Shown piece after piece: positions 1 through 8,914 of a stretch of DNA of 64,000 nt. The notes beneath the pieces were generated by a model that saw nothing but the letters and a program-made list of their open reading frames with translations, was not told the DNA's origin and did no database searches. A program made the translations under genes and the position numbers. This DNA comes from Ilyomonas limi (GTDB taxonomy: Bacteria > Bacteroidota > Bacteroidia > Chitinophagales > Chitinophagaceae). Every line of letters begins with the position of its first letter. Positions within the stretch are counted from its first letter, which is position 1. The DNA is taken from NCBI RefSeq assembly GCF_005233845.1, contig NZ_SZQL01000001.1:576062-640061 (forward strand). Reading direction: 5' to 3'.

Positions 1-1
1 A

Positions 2-280
2 ATGGTATTTCAAACAGACGGTATTGGCCGTGGTGTAGGCTTGCGGTTGAGTAATCATCCGCAAGGTCCGTTTGGTCCTATCATTAAATTATGGGAATGT
101 AAAGAGCCGGACATTGCTAAAAATTTCATTGTATATAACGCAAAAGCACACACCAATCTTTCCAATCCAAACGAATTACTCATCAGCTATAATGTCAATT
201 CGTTTGACTTTTGGAATGATATAAAAGTATATCCAAACTTGTATCGCCCCCGGTTTATAAGAGTTAAACTACTGCAATAA
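2..280 (+). CDS. C-terminal part of a secreted DUF4185/DUF5005-like protein (5' end outside window)
   Basis: Only the last 92 residues are visible and the frame is already open at the left edge, so the real start lies upstream. The sequence closely parallels the end of the next gene: both share YNAKAH, then NxxELLISYNVNSF, and a closing RPRFI motif. The two are therefore tandem paralogues only 8 bp apart and probably co-transcribed. From memory, the YNAKAH...LLISYNVNS pattern is typical of Bacteroidota surface proteins annotated DUF4185 or DUF5005, with beta-propeller-like folds and unproven carbohydrate roles. The function is unknown. Confidence 0.6.
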   Translation: MVFQTDGIGRGVGLRLSNHPQGPFGPIIKLWECKEPDIAKNFIVYNAKAHTNLSNPNELLISYNVNSFDFWNDIKVYPNLYRPRFIRVKLLQ

Positions 281-288
281 AATTATCC

Positions 289-1521
289 ATGAACGTAGTC
301 AAAACCTATATAACCGGCTGTTTATTTTTCGTACTATTTATAAGCATATCCTGCAAGGATGCAAAACCTGTTGCAGCTACCAATGCCGTATCTCATGCGA
401 GATGGTATGAAAAAGATACAGCCAACCAGATGATTACCACGCCCGCTCCGCAATGGGCAGAAATGTTGCGGCACAATAAAGGCTGGATTGGTGCCGATGG
501 CATTTATAGCGTGGCCATGAATGGCGTGGAAGCACCGGGCAAAGCAGATAAAACCAATACATTCTTCTGGTTTAGTGATTGCATCATTGGCAATATTGTA
601 GCAGACACTTTACAGTCGGATTGGGAATTATTGCACAATTCCGTTGCTTATTTGCAGGGCGATCAGCCAGACCCAAATAATATTCAGTTTTATTACAGAA
701 AAGACAGTGCAGGACGTTCGCTTTCTATGTTTGAGCCGCATACACCTAAGTCGGAGCCGGGCAATTATTACTGGCTGGGTGATGGCTTTTTTAATCATGC
801 AGCAGACAGCACCGTGTATATTTTTGCTTACCTGGTGAAGACCGTTCCCGGCGGTATTTACCCGTTTGATGATATTGGATTGTCGCTTATTGCCATACCC
901 AAAAACAGCAAGCCACCTTACACCGACCAAAAGCAGTATGATACGCCGTTCTTTTTGAAGGATAGTAACGGAAAAGGTAAAGTGGTGTTTGGCATTAATG
1001 TGTTGCCCAATACCGTAGGTGCCGGTGCGCCGCATCCGGATGGCTATATTTATGTGTATGGTGTAAGAGGTGCTAAAAAAGAACTGTTGGTAGCAAGAGT
1101 AAAAGATACCGGATTTACCCAATTTGATGAATGGCGGTTTTGGGATGGCGCTGCATGGAATGCAGATATTAATGCCGCCGCCGCATTAACCGATAGGATC
1201 TCTAATGAAATGAGTGTATCTTTTATGGATGATGGACGTGTACTTGCAACGTATGAATTGGATACTAATTCGCCTAATGTGGTAGTGCAGGTAGGTGCTT
1301 CGCCGGAAGGACCTTTTCAACCGTATAAAAAAATATGGGAAACACCTGAAATATATGATGCCATTGATTTTTATACCTATAACGCTAAGGCGCATCCGCA
1401 CCTTTCAAAACCGGGTGAATTGTTGATCAGTTATAACGTAAACTCGTTTAACTTTATAGAGAATATCACCAGGCGTCCATATCACTTGCGACCAAGATTC
1501 ATCACTTTAAAATACAAATAA
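289..1521 (+). CDS. DUF4185/DUF5005-like lipoprotein
   Basis: A 410-residue protein. It starts with a hydrophobic signal segment ending in a lipobox (SISC, Cys at about residue 22), so it is predicted to be a lipoprotein of the cell envelope. The body is rich in Trp, Gly and Asp with recurring short beta-like segments, for example FFWFSDCIIG near residue 85 and VNSF near the end. The C-terminal 80 residues match the truncated upstream gene. Such proteins often sit beside glycoside hydrolases and SusCD genes in Bacteroidota, which fits the GH116 gene downstream, but no catalytic residues can be named. Family assignment is from remembered motifs, not a search. Confidence 0.7.
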   Translation: MNVVKTYITGCLFFVLFISISCKDAKPVAATNAVSHARWYEKDTANQMITTPAPQWAEMLRHNKGWIGADGIYSVAMNGVEAPGKADKTNTFFWFSDCIIGNIVADTLQSDWELLHNSVAYLQGDQPDPNNIQFYYRKDSAGRSLSMFEPHTPKSEPGNYYWLGDGFFNHAADSTVYIFAYLVKTVPGGIYPFDDIGLSLIAIPKNSKPPYTDQKQYDTPFFLKDSNGKGKVVFGINVLPNTVGAGAPHPDGYIYVYGVRGAKKELLVARVKDTGFTQFDEWRFWDGAAWNADINAAAALTDRISNEMSVSFMDDGRVLATYELDTNSPNVVVQVGASPEGPFQPYKKIWETPEIYDAIDFYTYNAKAHPHLSKPGELLISYNVNSFNFIENITRRPYHLRPRFITLKYK

Positions 1522-2050
1522 ATGAAAGGGAAAAGCAGAGGGTATTGTAAGAATGATGACGGTTAATCTTTTGAACTACAGAGGGCGCAGAGGAGCACAA
1601 AGAGTACAGCGTGACATTGTTTTAACGCATGTCTCCGGGCGGAGAGTAACAGCAATAGTAAGTGATTGGAATGCGAACTTACCACAGGTTACATCCACAT
1701 TGATATTAGCTAATACAATGGATATTTACAACAACATTATTTCACCCTTTTTGGATGTAAGGATATTGTGTTCTTTTTGTTACTACAATCCTGTTATCTA
1801 TTTGAGATTTGTAAGCCTGAAAGGCTGACTAAATTATTGTAATTATCCGGAAAAAATCGTTACAACCCCGGAGGAGTGAAATAGTAGTGCCTTAAAAATA
1901 GCCTCTTTAATCACACTCGCCTGAAACTGTGAATTAATATAAATCAATCTATACTTTATGTACCTTCACTTCACAACATTAAGTAATTCCGCATTCTTAA
2001 AATTCCAATAACATTCATAAAATCCATTCTCTAACAAACAAACTTCCACT
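1522..2050. other. Intergenic region without a convincing gene
   Basis: A 529-bp gap. An open frame of 91 codons at 1553-1828 has Arg-rich, low-complexity content, no recognisable domain and no start signal, and is not called. A stretch near 1570-1605 (cagagggcgcagaggagcac) resembles the 'cagag' core of the inverted repeat at 3252-3388, so this may be a decayed intergenic repeat. The last 120 bp are AT-rich and probably hold the promoter of the next gene; a TATACTTTATG stretch near 1951 is a loose match to the Bacteroidota -7 box TAnnTTTG. Confidence 0.4.
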
Positions 2051-3178
2051 ATGAAAAAAGTTTTACTACTCGCTGTAATGCTGATCATCGGTCATCAGCT
2101 TTTTGCATTTACCACACAGGGCGTTTGGCGCTGGCGTAAGGATGATGGCTCTGAAACATCGGCTACCTGGATGGCTGCACAAAACACGCCCGTTACTATT
2201 TCCTCCATGGACAGCATTATACGCCTGCGTATTGAACTGTACAACAACGGCAGCGGCGGCACTTTGGACGGTGCTTTTTTTGAAGATTCCAGCAGCGAAG
2301 CCGGCTCGCATTGGGATACTATTAAACTGGAGACTGGTTCCAGCGCCTTTGTATTGGCAGGTACCGATGCGTATGTAACCGACCTGGAGCCAACCACAGC
2401 GCAACTAAACGGGCAGGCATTTGCATTTGAGCCGGGGAAAGTAATTGTATCAACGTATAAACTACCGGCGCAAACAGTTTCAAAAGGCGCGCGAACGGAA
2501 ATGGAATATACTATTAAACCATCGGCAAATATCAAGCCCGGTGTTACCTACTACTTCAGGGTAGATGCAGCCAATTATCTGGTAGATTATGAGTTTCCTT
2601 CATTAACTACTTCCGCTGTATTGCCGGTAAATATTACAGGCTTTATTGTGCAAGCAGCGGAAAAAGGTGTATTGCTCCGCTGGACGACAGTAACGGAAAC
2701 AAACAATGCCCGTTTTGAGGTGGAGCGAAGCGGCGATGGCAGAACATGGAGCGTGATTGGCAGTACTAAAGGAAACGGTACTTCAGCCGAGGCACATACC
2801 TATACGCTGTATGATGACAGTCCGCTGAATGGCATGAACTTTTATCGCATCAGGCAATATGATGTAAATGGAAAAGCCAGCATAACAGACATCAAATCGC
2901 TGAATATGCTGAGGAGCCGTGCAAATGTTGTATCGGTATTTCCTAATCCTGCAAAGGGCAGCAACATTCAATTTAGCCTGCAGCATTATAGCGGTGGCGA
3001 TTTGTTGGTTACTCTATCATCCGCTAATGGGAAAACTGTTCACACAGAAGTGATTAAAGCGGCACAGCAAAACATTACCTACAAACTGCATGTAAATAAT
3101 GCATTGAACGCTGGCATGTATATTTTGCATGTAAAAGGCGGCGATGTTGCTGAAAGCATCAAGGTGATTGTTCAATAA
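2051..3178 (+). CDS. Secreted protein with type IX secretion C-terminal sorting domain
   Basis: A 375-residue protein starting with a classical signal peptide (MKKVLLLAVMLIIGHQLFA). The middle has two beta-sandwich-like parts. The second, about residues 195-285, contains LLRWTTVTETNNARFEVERS and NFYRIRQYD, a fibronectin-III-like pattern that commonly precedes sorting domains. The last 80 residues form a type A T9SS sorting domain: VFPNPAKG, then a Gly-turn segment, GMYILHV and a final VIVQ. It should be exported by Sec, moved across the outer membrane by the Por/T9SS machinery, and released or anchored with the tail cleaved. The cargo activity is unknown; no enzymatic motif was seen. It is followed by a strong terminator. 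Confidence 0.8.
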   Translation: MKKVLLLAVMLIIGHQLFAFTTQGVWRWRKDDGSETSATWMAAQNTPVTISSMDSIIRLRIELYNNGSGGTLDGAFFEDSSSEAGSHWDTIKLETGSSAFVLAGTDAYVTDLEPTTAQLNGQAFAFEPGKVIVSTYKLPAQTVSKGARTEMEYTIKPSANIKPGVTYYFRVDAANYLVDYEFPSLTTSAVLPVNITGFIVQAAEKGVLLRWTTVTETNNARFEVERSGDGRTWSVIGSTKGNGTSAEAHTYTLYDDSPLNGMNFYRIRQYDVNGKASITDIKSLNMLRSRANVVSVFPNPAKGSNIQFSLQHYSGGDLLVTLSSANGKTVHTEVIKAAQQNITYKLHVNNALNAGMYILHVKGGDVAESIKVIVQ

Positions 3179-3197
3179 AAAGTGTTTGTACAGTTAA

Positions 3198-3235
3198 AAA
3201 AAGGAAAGAACACCAATAACTGTTCTTTCCTTTTT
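3198..3235 (+). terminator. Intrinsic terminator after the T9SS protein
   Basis: Perfect inverted repeat: 15-bp arms at 3198-3212 and 3221-3235 around an 8-nt loop. The outer stem is A/T-only, so it could serve transcripts from either side. It lies 20 bp after the stop codon. Confidence 0.8.
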
Positions 3236-3251
3236 ATTTTGTTTTTTCACT

Positions 3252-3388
3252 GCAGAGAACAGGAGTAAATGAAGTTCGCGCAGAGCTATTTATTACTCTC
3301 GTTGGACATGCTGCCAATCAGGAGTAAACGAAGTTTATCCAGTATTATTTATTCCTCTGCGTAAGTTCTGTAAACTCCTGTTCTCTGC
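3252..3388. repeat. Intergenic inverted repeat with internal direct repeats
   Basis: The outer arms at 3252-3266 and 3374-3388 are a perfect 15-bp inverted repeat (gcagagaacaggagt and its complement). Inside, a block beginning aggagtaaatgaagtt (about 3262) recurs as aggagtaaacgaagtt (about 3322), each followed by a similar 'tatttatt' stretch, so the element is partly duplicated. No reading frame spans it. It lies just upstream of lnt and resembles small non-coding dispersed repeats of Bacteroidota genomes. Confidence 0.5.
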
Positions 3389-3429
3389 GAAGAAAAAGCA
3401 CAACATCGGTTTTATAAGCATGAATTTTT

Positions 3430-4992
3430 ATGATTCAACAATTTCTCAAAGGCAAATGGATAGGACCACTGATTGCGGGTATTCTTACCTTCATAGCACT
3501 TAGCCGCAGCAATTTTCTTTTTGCATGGATATGCTACGTTCCACTTTTCTTTTCTTTATTCAATAAAACACCAAAACAATGGTTTGCAAGCGGACTTATT
3601 TTTGGTGGAGTGATTGCCGTTTTCGCATTTTACTGGATGATACCCGGAGCTGAAAGATTTACCGGCAACAGCATCTTGTATGGTATAGGTGTTTTCATCC
3701 TTTCTGCACTCTTTCTAGCGCTTTATTTTGGTGTGTTGTTGTATTGCTTTAGCAAAATAAAAATAAGCAATGAACATTACCCAAACATATACATCAACGC
3801 CCTGCTTGCTGCTGCTGTTTTTACGGTAGCTGAAGCTTTGTTGATGAATGTATCTGCAGGCTTTCCGTGGTTCGATTTTCATTCGGCTTACTTCCTGGCA
3901 GGTAATGAATATGCCATTCAGCCAGCGGCTTTTTTTGGCATACATATTTTAAGTTTTGTAGTGGTGTTTGTTAATTATTTAATTGCTGTTTTTCTTTTTC
4001 AAAAGAACTATAAACACTTATTTATCCCTGCAGTTGTAATTATTGCTTATTTGTTTGCTGGCTATCTGATAGAGCAATCATTCAATCAATCTGTTTCACC
4101 CCAAAAGTCATTCACCGCAGCGATACTTGCCGAAAACATTCCGCCCGAAATGAAGTGGGATGATAATAACGGTAATATGCTTGCGGAGCGTTTATTAGAC
4201 CTCAACCGCGAAGCGGCACAACTAAAACCTGACATTATTGTATGGTCGGAATCTGCTATACCCTGGACATACCGTAAAGACGATGACCTGGTAAATGAGG
4301 TGCTGAAAATAACCGCGCCTGCACAGGTCACGCATATTATGGGCATCAATACGGGGCATGCCACCAATGAAGTATATAATTCGGCTTACTGCCTGTTGCC
4401 CAACGGAGCTGTTGCCGGCCGTTATGATAAGCAATATTTACTTTCATTAGTAGAAAGTCCAATCAACGGAATTATCATTCCTTTTTTATCCAGCAGTGGT
4501 TTTATAGAAAGAAAAGATACTGCACATGCAGCACCTTTACCTACTGCTTATGGCAAAGCCGGCATTATGATTTGTAATGAATGTACGGTGCCGCAAGCTG
4601 CTTACAGCGCGGTACAGCAAGGTGCCAACTTTTTGTGCAACATGAGCAATGATGGCTGGTTTAATGATACATACATTGTAGGCATGCATTTCTACAATGC
4701 AAGGCTGCGTGCGGTAGCTACAAGAAAAGATGTGGTAGTTAATTGTAACAATGGTTATTCAGGACTGATACAGGCTTCGGGAAAAATAGCTGCACAGGAA
4801 CGCAGTACAGAACCTTTTGTAAAAATGGTAACAATACAGCCTAATAATGAGCTAACGCTTACCACGCAATATCCTTTACTATTTGTGTATGTATGCGCTG
4901 TTTTTATTGTGGTTGTATTCATTCTCATAATGAAAAAGAAAGCAGGTGCATACAAAGGCAAAAACATGCAACATAGTATTACCCTAGAGTAA
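3430..4992 (+). CDS. lnt: Apolipoprotein N-acyltransferase
   Basis: A 520-residue inner-membrane enzyme that adds the third acyl chain to the N-terminal Cys of lipoproteins, the last step of lipoprotein maturation. The N-terminal 215 residues hold six or more hydrophobic segments. The periplasmic part is a nitrilase-like domain, with a final membrane helix near residue 490. The catalytic set is complete: E274 in WSESAIPW, K334 in RYDKQYLL, E342 eight residues later, C382 in MICNEC and E384. Spacing matches the E. coli enzyme (E267/K335/E343/C387/E389). Length is normal. It stands alone between repeats, with no clear operon partner; many lipoproteins in this window are potential substrates. 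Confidence 0.93.
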   Translation: MIQQFLKGKWIGPLIAGILTFIALSRSNFLFAWICYVPLFFSLFNKTPKQWFASGLIFGGVIAVFAFYWMIPGAERFTGNSILYGIGVFILSALFLALYFGVLLYCFSKIKISNEHYPNIYINALLAAAVFTVAEALLMNVSAGFPWFDFHSAYFLAGNEYAIQPAAFFGIHILSFVVVFVNYLIAVFLFQKNYKHLFIPAVVIIAYLFAGYLIEQSFNQSVSPQKSFTAAILAENIPPEMKWDDNNGNMLAERLLDLNREAAQLKPDIIVWSESAIPWTYRKDDDLVNEVLKITAPAQVTHIMGINTGHATNEVYNSAYCLLPNGAVAGRYDKQYLLSLVESPINGIIIPFLSSSGFIERKDTAHAAPLPTAYGKAGIMICNECTVPQAAYSAVQQGANFLCNMSNDGWFNDTYIVGMHFYNARLRAVATRKDVVVNCNNGYSGLIQASGKIAAQERSTEPFVKMVTIQPNNELTLTTQYPLLFVYVCAVFIVVVFILIMKKKAGAYKGKNMQHSITLE

Positions 4993-5239
4993 AAGAAAAT
5001 TGTGTAACAGTCTTCTTATTAATAAAACAGCATTTTGGTGTTTCAGAAAATTGAAAGATTATGTAGCCACTCATTGCGCAATTGCTGCCAATTATTACCA
5101 GGAATTAGCGACGACTTTGTGGGAACCTGTTTACCGGATCAATCAATCTTAATGCACTATTACTTAAATTCTTAAAGCTTTCAGTAAACCATACAGTACA
5201 GTTGCAAATAACACCTTTGTTAGCCTAATCAACAGCTAC

Positions 5240-5475
5240 AATACTAAATCCATCTTAGAGTAAGTGGAGGCGCAGACATGGACAGATGCGTGAAGTGATC
5301 GTGCCGTCCTTGATTTCCTGTCTGCCGTCAGGCAGGTTTGGTTACTTTTGATCGGGCAAAAAGTAACCAAACAACAACTACACGTAAGAAATTATACTTA
5401 AAAACACTTACAATCTCAACAGTATCCAAAACCAATTTATCCTATGTTAAACTTATTTATGGTACCATGCACCTA
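5240..5475 (+). repeat. Dispersed intergenic repeat, copy A
   Basis: This lies in the gene-free stretch 4993-5540. It begins aaatccatcttaga-taagtggaggcg, continues with a 'gatcgtgccgtccttga' block and a hairpin (perfect arms 5336-5349 and 5359-5372, gtttggttactttt), and ends in a 'taaaacacttacaatctc' tract. The same blocks in the same order occur twice around 44480-44960, once inverted. No protein frame is conserved between copies, so it is a non-coding dispersed repeat of unknown function. The rest of 4993-5540 shows nothing recognisable. Confidence 0.6.
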
Positions 5476-5540
5476 ATTCTGACGCCGTATTAAAAATAAA
5501 ACGGGTTACGCATACAATTGTTATTATCTGGTGGATATAG

Positions 5541-8500
5541 CTATCCGATTTTTACTACTATTTCCTGTTCGGGTAATAATGTAATTTCCTCAAAATTGAT
5601 AGTTATCATATCGCCATCTGTTGTGTAAGTGCATGGTAGTTTTGTGCCATTGCTATACATGCTTAACTGTGTAGGTTTTCTGTTGGTTGTCAATTGCAGT
5701 TGCCTTAAACTTAAGGTGCCATATTTTACTTTGATGGTATTGCTTTGCGAAGCAGCCGTTTGCTGTTGCGCAATATTGCCCCACGCCTTTGCCGATGTAA
5801 AAAAGCTTTTAAAGTTATCCTTCGAAACCTTTGGATGAAAACCCATTATTTTTTCAGGTCCGTTGTAATAAAAGTCCTGCAACGCCAGCATTACGCCCCA
5901 CGATGCCATAGCGCGGGCATAATGATCGCCACACTCCACTTCATTCCAGGGATTATGCTTTTCGGGGCTGTATCGCTCGTGTACTGCTTTTACAATAGAT
6001 AAGCCTTCATCAATCATGTTTTCATAAATCATATTGGTGGCTACCTGGTATTCTATGCCGGTCCATACTTCATCGCGGTAGCGCACCCCTTTCTCGCCCA
6101 TGTGCTCACTTTTTGGCCAAGTGCAAACCAGTAAACCAGGCTCGCCAAAACTGGCGTAAGTTCTTTCGGGCGGATGTATTTTGTTTTGCACAGCTACATC
6201 GGGCGCCCAGTTGTATTTCCATATAGATTGAAGCGTTTGCTTCACCTGCTCCTTTGGATAAATATACCCAAGATGGTTAAGGTGATTCCATGTTTGTCCA
6301 AATAACTGATCACTTAAACAACCAGTGGCATACTGGTATTCGGGATGTGCCTTAAGGTTTACATCCTGAATAAAATATTCACCATTCCACAATCTTTTCA
6401 CCGTATTTGCTTCACCGGCAGCAGCTATTTGTTTGCATCGTGCAGCAAAGGCGGTATCATTCATTATTTCAGCCATTTTACCTGCTGCTTTAAGTGCCGC
6501 CAGATAAAGCGAACCCACGTATGTATTAGCGCCATAAAACGCAATATCATATGTGTTTGCCTGCACCTTTTCTATTAAACCATCCTCGTTTTCATCTTCA
6601 TTAATGATGAATGTTGTGGCGCGTTTAATACGATCCCAGTTGCGTGTTAAAAAGAGATCATTATCCGAATTAAGGTATTCGCGATACGCTTTTAAAATAG
6701 CACCTGCATGTCCATCAATCAATACGCCGCCCCAGCCGTTGCGCGCCAGTATGCTGCCATCTTTTTGAAAGGAAGCATCAAAGTCTGTTCGCTCTCTAAT
6801 GTTTCTTTCCAGCTCAGGGAAAAAGCGTGCGAGTGCCTGCTCGTAATTCCATACATGCGTGCAGGTACCTACACAGGAACCTACTCCCTCCCATGCCCAA
6901 AATTTACCATTTGCCCACCACTGGCAGGTTTCGGTAGCAAGTGTGGATAAAGGCATCAGCAACCGTTGTGCCAGCCAATAAGGAAGTGTAGTATTGTTGT
7001 AATAGGTATCGTGAAAGGTATGTGTTTCGGCAGACAGGCGCGGGAGATTGTTTTGTAAATAATAAGCTACCTCCTGCGAGTTGCCGAACCAGTTGCTGTA
7101 CATATTGCCAATAATAGTTGCACCATCTGTTGGCAGTGCCGTATTCCAATCGTTGCCAATGATATCTGTTACATCGCTACCGTAATAATACGATGGCCGG
7201 TTAGGGAAATACCAGGTTAGCAGGAAGGTAAGGTCTTTACTTTCGCCGGGCTTTAAGCTGATTGTACTGCCTACCGAGCCGGCAAATTTTTCGCCTGTTT
7301 TTCTTTTGGCAGAATCGCTGTTATTATTGTCTGATAAACCGCTATAATCTGCATCACCATTGGCGTTGGCAGTTAATACGCTCAGCGAAAGATTGCCATA
7401 ATATGGATGATTGGCAGGAAAGTATTTATCCTTTGTAACCCATTTATCACTAAACACAATATCATCAATATTAATGTGTCCCCAGCCGCCGGTTTCTGCA
7501 TCCACAATTTCAAAATGCGCCTGCTGACCTTTTACATCTTTTACATCCCAGCATTGTATATCCAGCCCTTCGGTATTCTTGCCGGTTGCGGTGCGAACTA
7601 TCTTGCCATTTACAACAAGATTGATGCAGGTAGTGCCCGGATGATTGCCGCCGCCTATTTTAAAAGCGATATAATCATCAGCTATGGTAAAATTGTTCGA
7701 CACCATTTTGCCGGTAGTACCATCGCCATTTAAAAATGAGTTGACAACACCCTTTCCACCAAAGTTCACTAACCTGCTTTGGTCGCCGCCAAAGCTGCCC
7801 GCCGCCGGCGATTTACCAAATGCATCGCCACTGATTGTCCATTTGCCATAACCGTTTTCAAAATCTTCATACACTTTTAGTACCGGCTTATCTGTTGCAG
7901 TTAGCGGCTTGCCAGGAACGAGGTCCATCACCAATGAAGTAATACCATTTTTCCTGATAATCCGGTTGCGGCTATCGGCATTTATTTCATTCGCAATTTC
8001 GAGGCACACCAGGTTTTGCAGCCAGCCATTGAGCGTTGCCGTTACGGGTTGCGAAGAAGTGTTTTTAATCGTGTATTTTAAAATAGTAGCCGGCGTTGCA
8101 GATTCACGTGCATTCATTGGGATAAATGGTGAAAATACTTCTGCACTTACCTGTACAGGCAATGTATTTTTCTTATTGGCATAATCAATTGTAGCAATCG
8201 GATATTCACCGGTAAAAGCAATATCATCAAAACCGTTTTTGTTGAGTTGAACGGTTTGTTTTTTGCCATTTTGATTAATGGTAATGGCAAAGCCCTGGTC
8301 TATATAACTGGCAGGGCGAAAGGTTTTATAGCATACAGCCCATGGTCCTAATGCAGTATTGAAATGCGTAAGTGAATCAACGCCATAGCCGGTATTATAA
8401 GCATTATTGGCAATCCACCAGTTTGCAAGCGTACCGTCGCCGCGCACATACAACTGACCGGCAGCAATACCACCGCACGGCATTCCTATCGTTAATAGCT

Positions 8501-8660
8501 CATCACCTTTATATGCCTTTCTTTCATTACTCCATAAGCTTTTTGCCCACGCTTCAGAAAGATTTTTTTCTATAGGCACATGATGGGATGGATCTATATT
8601 TTGGCAATAAACAAGAGAGATAAATGCAGTAGTTGTTAATAGAAAAAAGAACTTTTTCAT
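5541..8660 (-). CDS. GH116 family beta-glycosidase (GBA2-like)
   Basis: A 1039-residue secreted glycosidase. The start is placed at 8660 because the protein then opens with a good signal peptide (MKKFFFLLTTTAFISLVYC); a start 22 codons further upstream would put 22 polar residues ahead of it. The N-terminal half is a beta-rich domain of the glucosylceramidase type (GMPCGGIAAGQLYVRGDG near residue 60). An inserted galactose-binding-like segment lies at about 260-400 (INIDDIVFSD). The C-terminal half is an (alpha/alpha)6 barrel. By comparison with GH116, E591 in FWAWEG is the probable nucleophile and D863 in RDEVWTG the probable acid/base. Substrates in the family are beta-glucosides and beta-xylosides; the exact one is unknown. 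It is divergent from the FG-GAP lipoprotein across a region with two operator-like palindromes. Confidence 0.88.
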   Translation of the reverse strand: MKKFFFLLTTTAFISLVYCQNIDPSHHVPIEKNLSEAWAKSLWSNERKAYKGDELLTIGMPCGGIAAGQLYVRGDGTLANWWIANNAYNTGYGVDSLTHFNTALGPWAVCYKTFRPASYIDQGFAITINQNGKKQTVQLNKNGFDDIAFTGEYPIATIDYANKKNTLPVQVSAEVFSPFIPMNARESATPATILKYTIKNTSSQPVTATLNGWLQNLVCLEIANEINADSRNRIIRKNGITSLVMDLVPGKPLTATDKPVLKVYEDFENGYGKWTISGDAFGKSPAAGSFGGDQSRLVNFGGKGVVNSFLNGDGTTGKMVSNNFTIADDYIAFKIGGGNHPGTTCINLVVNGKIVRTATGKNTEGLDIQCWDVKDVKGQQAHFEIVDAETGGWGHINIDDIVFSDKWVTKDKYFPANHPYYGNLSLSVLTANANGDADYSGLSDNNNSDSAKRKTGEKFAGSVGSTISLKPGESKDLTFLLTWYFPNRPSYYYGSDVTDIIGNDWNTALPTDGATIIGNMYSNWFGNSQEVAYYLQNNLPRLSAETHTFHDTYYNNTTLPYWLAQRLLMPLSTLATETCQWWANGKFWAWEGVGSCVGTCTHVWNYEQALARFFPELERNIRERTDFDASFQKDGSILARNGWGGVLIDGHAGAILKAYREYLNSDNDLFLTRNWDRIKRATTFIINEDENEDGLIEKVQANTYDIAFYGANTYVGSLYLAALKAAGKMAEIMNDTAFAARCKQIAAAGEANTVKRLWNGEYFIQDVNLKAHPEYQYATGCLSDQLFGQTWNHLNHLGYIYPKEQVKQTLQSIWKYNWAPDVAVQNKIHPPERTYASFGEPGLLVCTWPKSEHMGEKGVRYRDEVWTGIEYQVATNMIYENMIDEGLSIVKAVHERYSPEKHNPWNEVECGDHYARAMASWGVMLALQDFYYNGPEKIMGFHPKVSKDNFKSFFTSAKAWGNIAQQQTAASQSNTIKVKYGTLSLRQLQLTTNRKPTQLSMYSNGTKLPCTYTTDGDMITINFEEITLLPEQEIVVKIG

Positions 8661-8745
8661 GTATATGCTTTCGTTAGATGTAAAATGATTATGACAGCTA
8701 AAATATGCACCGGCAAGGAAGTGCAATGGAATAACTCAAAAATAG

Positions 8746-8759
8746 CTTAAACGTTTAAG
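8746..8759. promoter_or_regulatory. Palindromic operator, LacI-type (CG-centred)
   Basis: CTTAAACGTTTAAG is a perfect 14-bp palindrome with a central CG, the usual form of LacI/GalR-family operators. It lies 86 bp upstream of the GH116 start in the divergent 254-bp region. That a LacI-type protein binds it is inference; the only LacI regulator in view is far away at 58968. Confidence 0.5.
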
Positions 8760-8822
8760 TAAAAAAACTTTTCCTGTAAAAAATTTTATTTTCAATAAAG
8801 CTTATCTATATTTACATTAGCT

Positions 8823-8840
8823 TGCTTAATCGTATAAGCA
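8823..8840. promoter_or_regulatory. Second CG-centred operator-like palindrome
   Basis: TGCTTAATCGTATAAGCA is an imperfect 18-bp palindrome with 6-bp outer arms (tgctta/taagca) and a central CG. It shares the CTTA...TAAG half-sites with the site at 8746, which makes a pair of sites for one regulator plausible. A TATATTTA sequence at about 8809-8816, just upstream, is close to the Bacteroidota -7 box, so the site may overlap the promoter of the gene at 8915. Confidence 0.4.
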
Positions 8841-8914
8841 GGCAATTGCTGCTATTTTATGTTGGATGAGTTGCCAGGTGTTTGCTTAAATTGCACGGCA
8901 AGTACTAGCTGTTT

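Noticed and set aside
1553..1828. 91-codon open frame
   Set aside because: Arg-rich and without a domain or start signal; overlaps sequence resembling a non-coding repeat.
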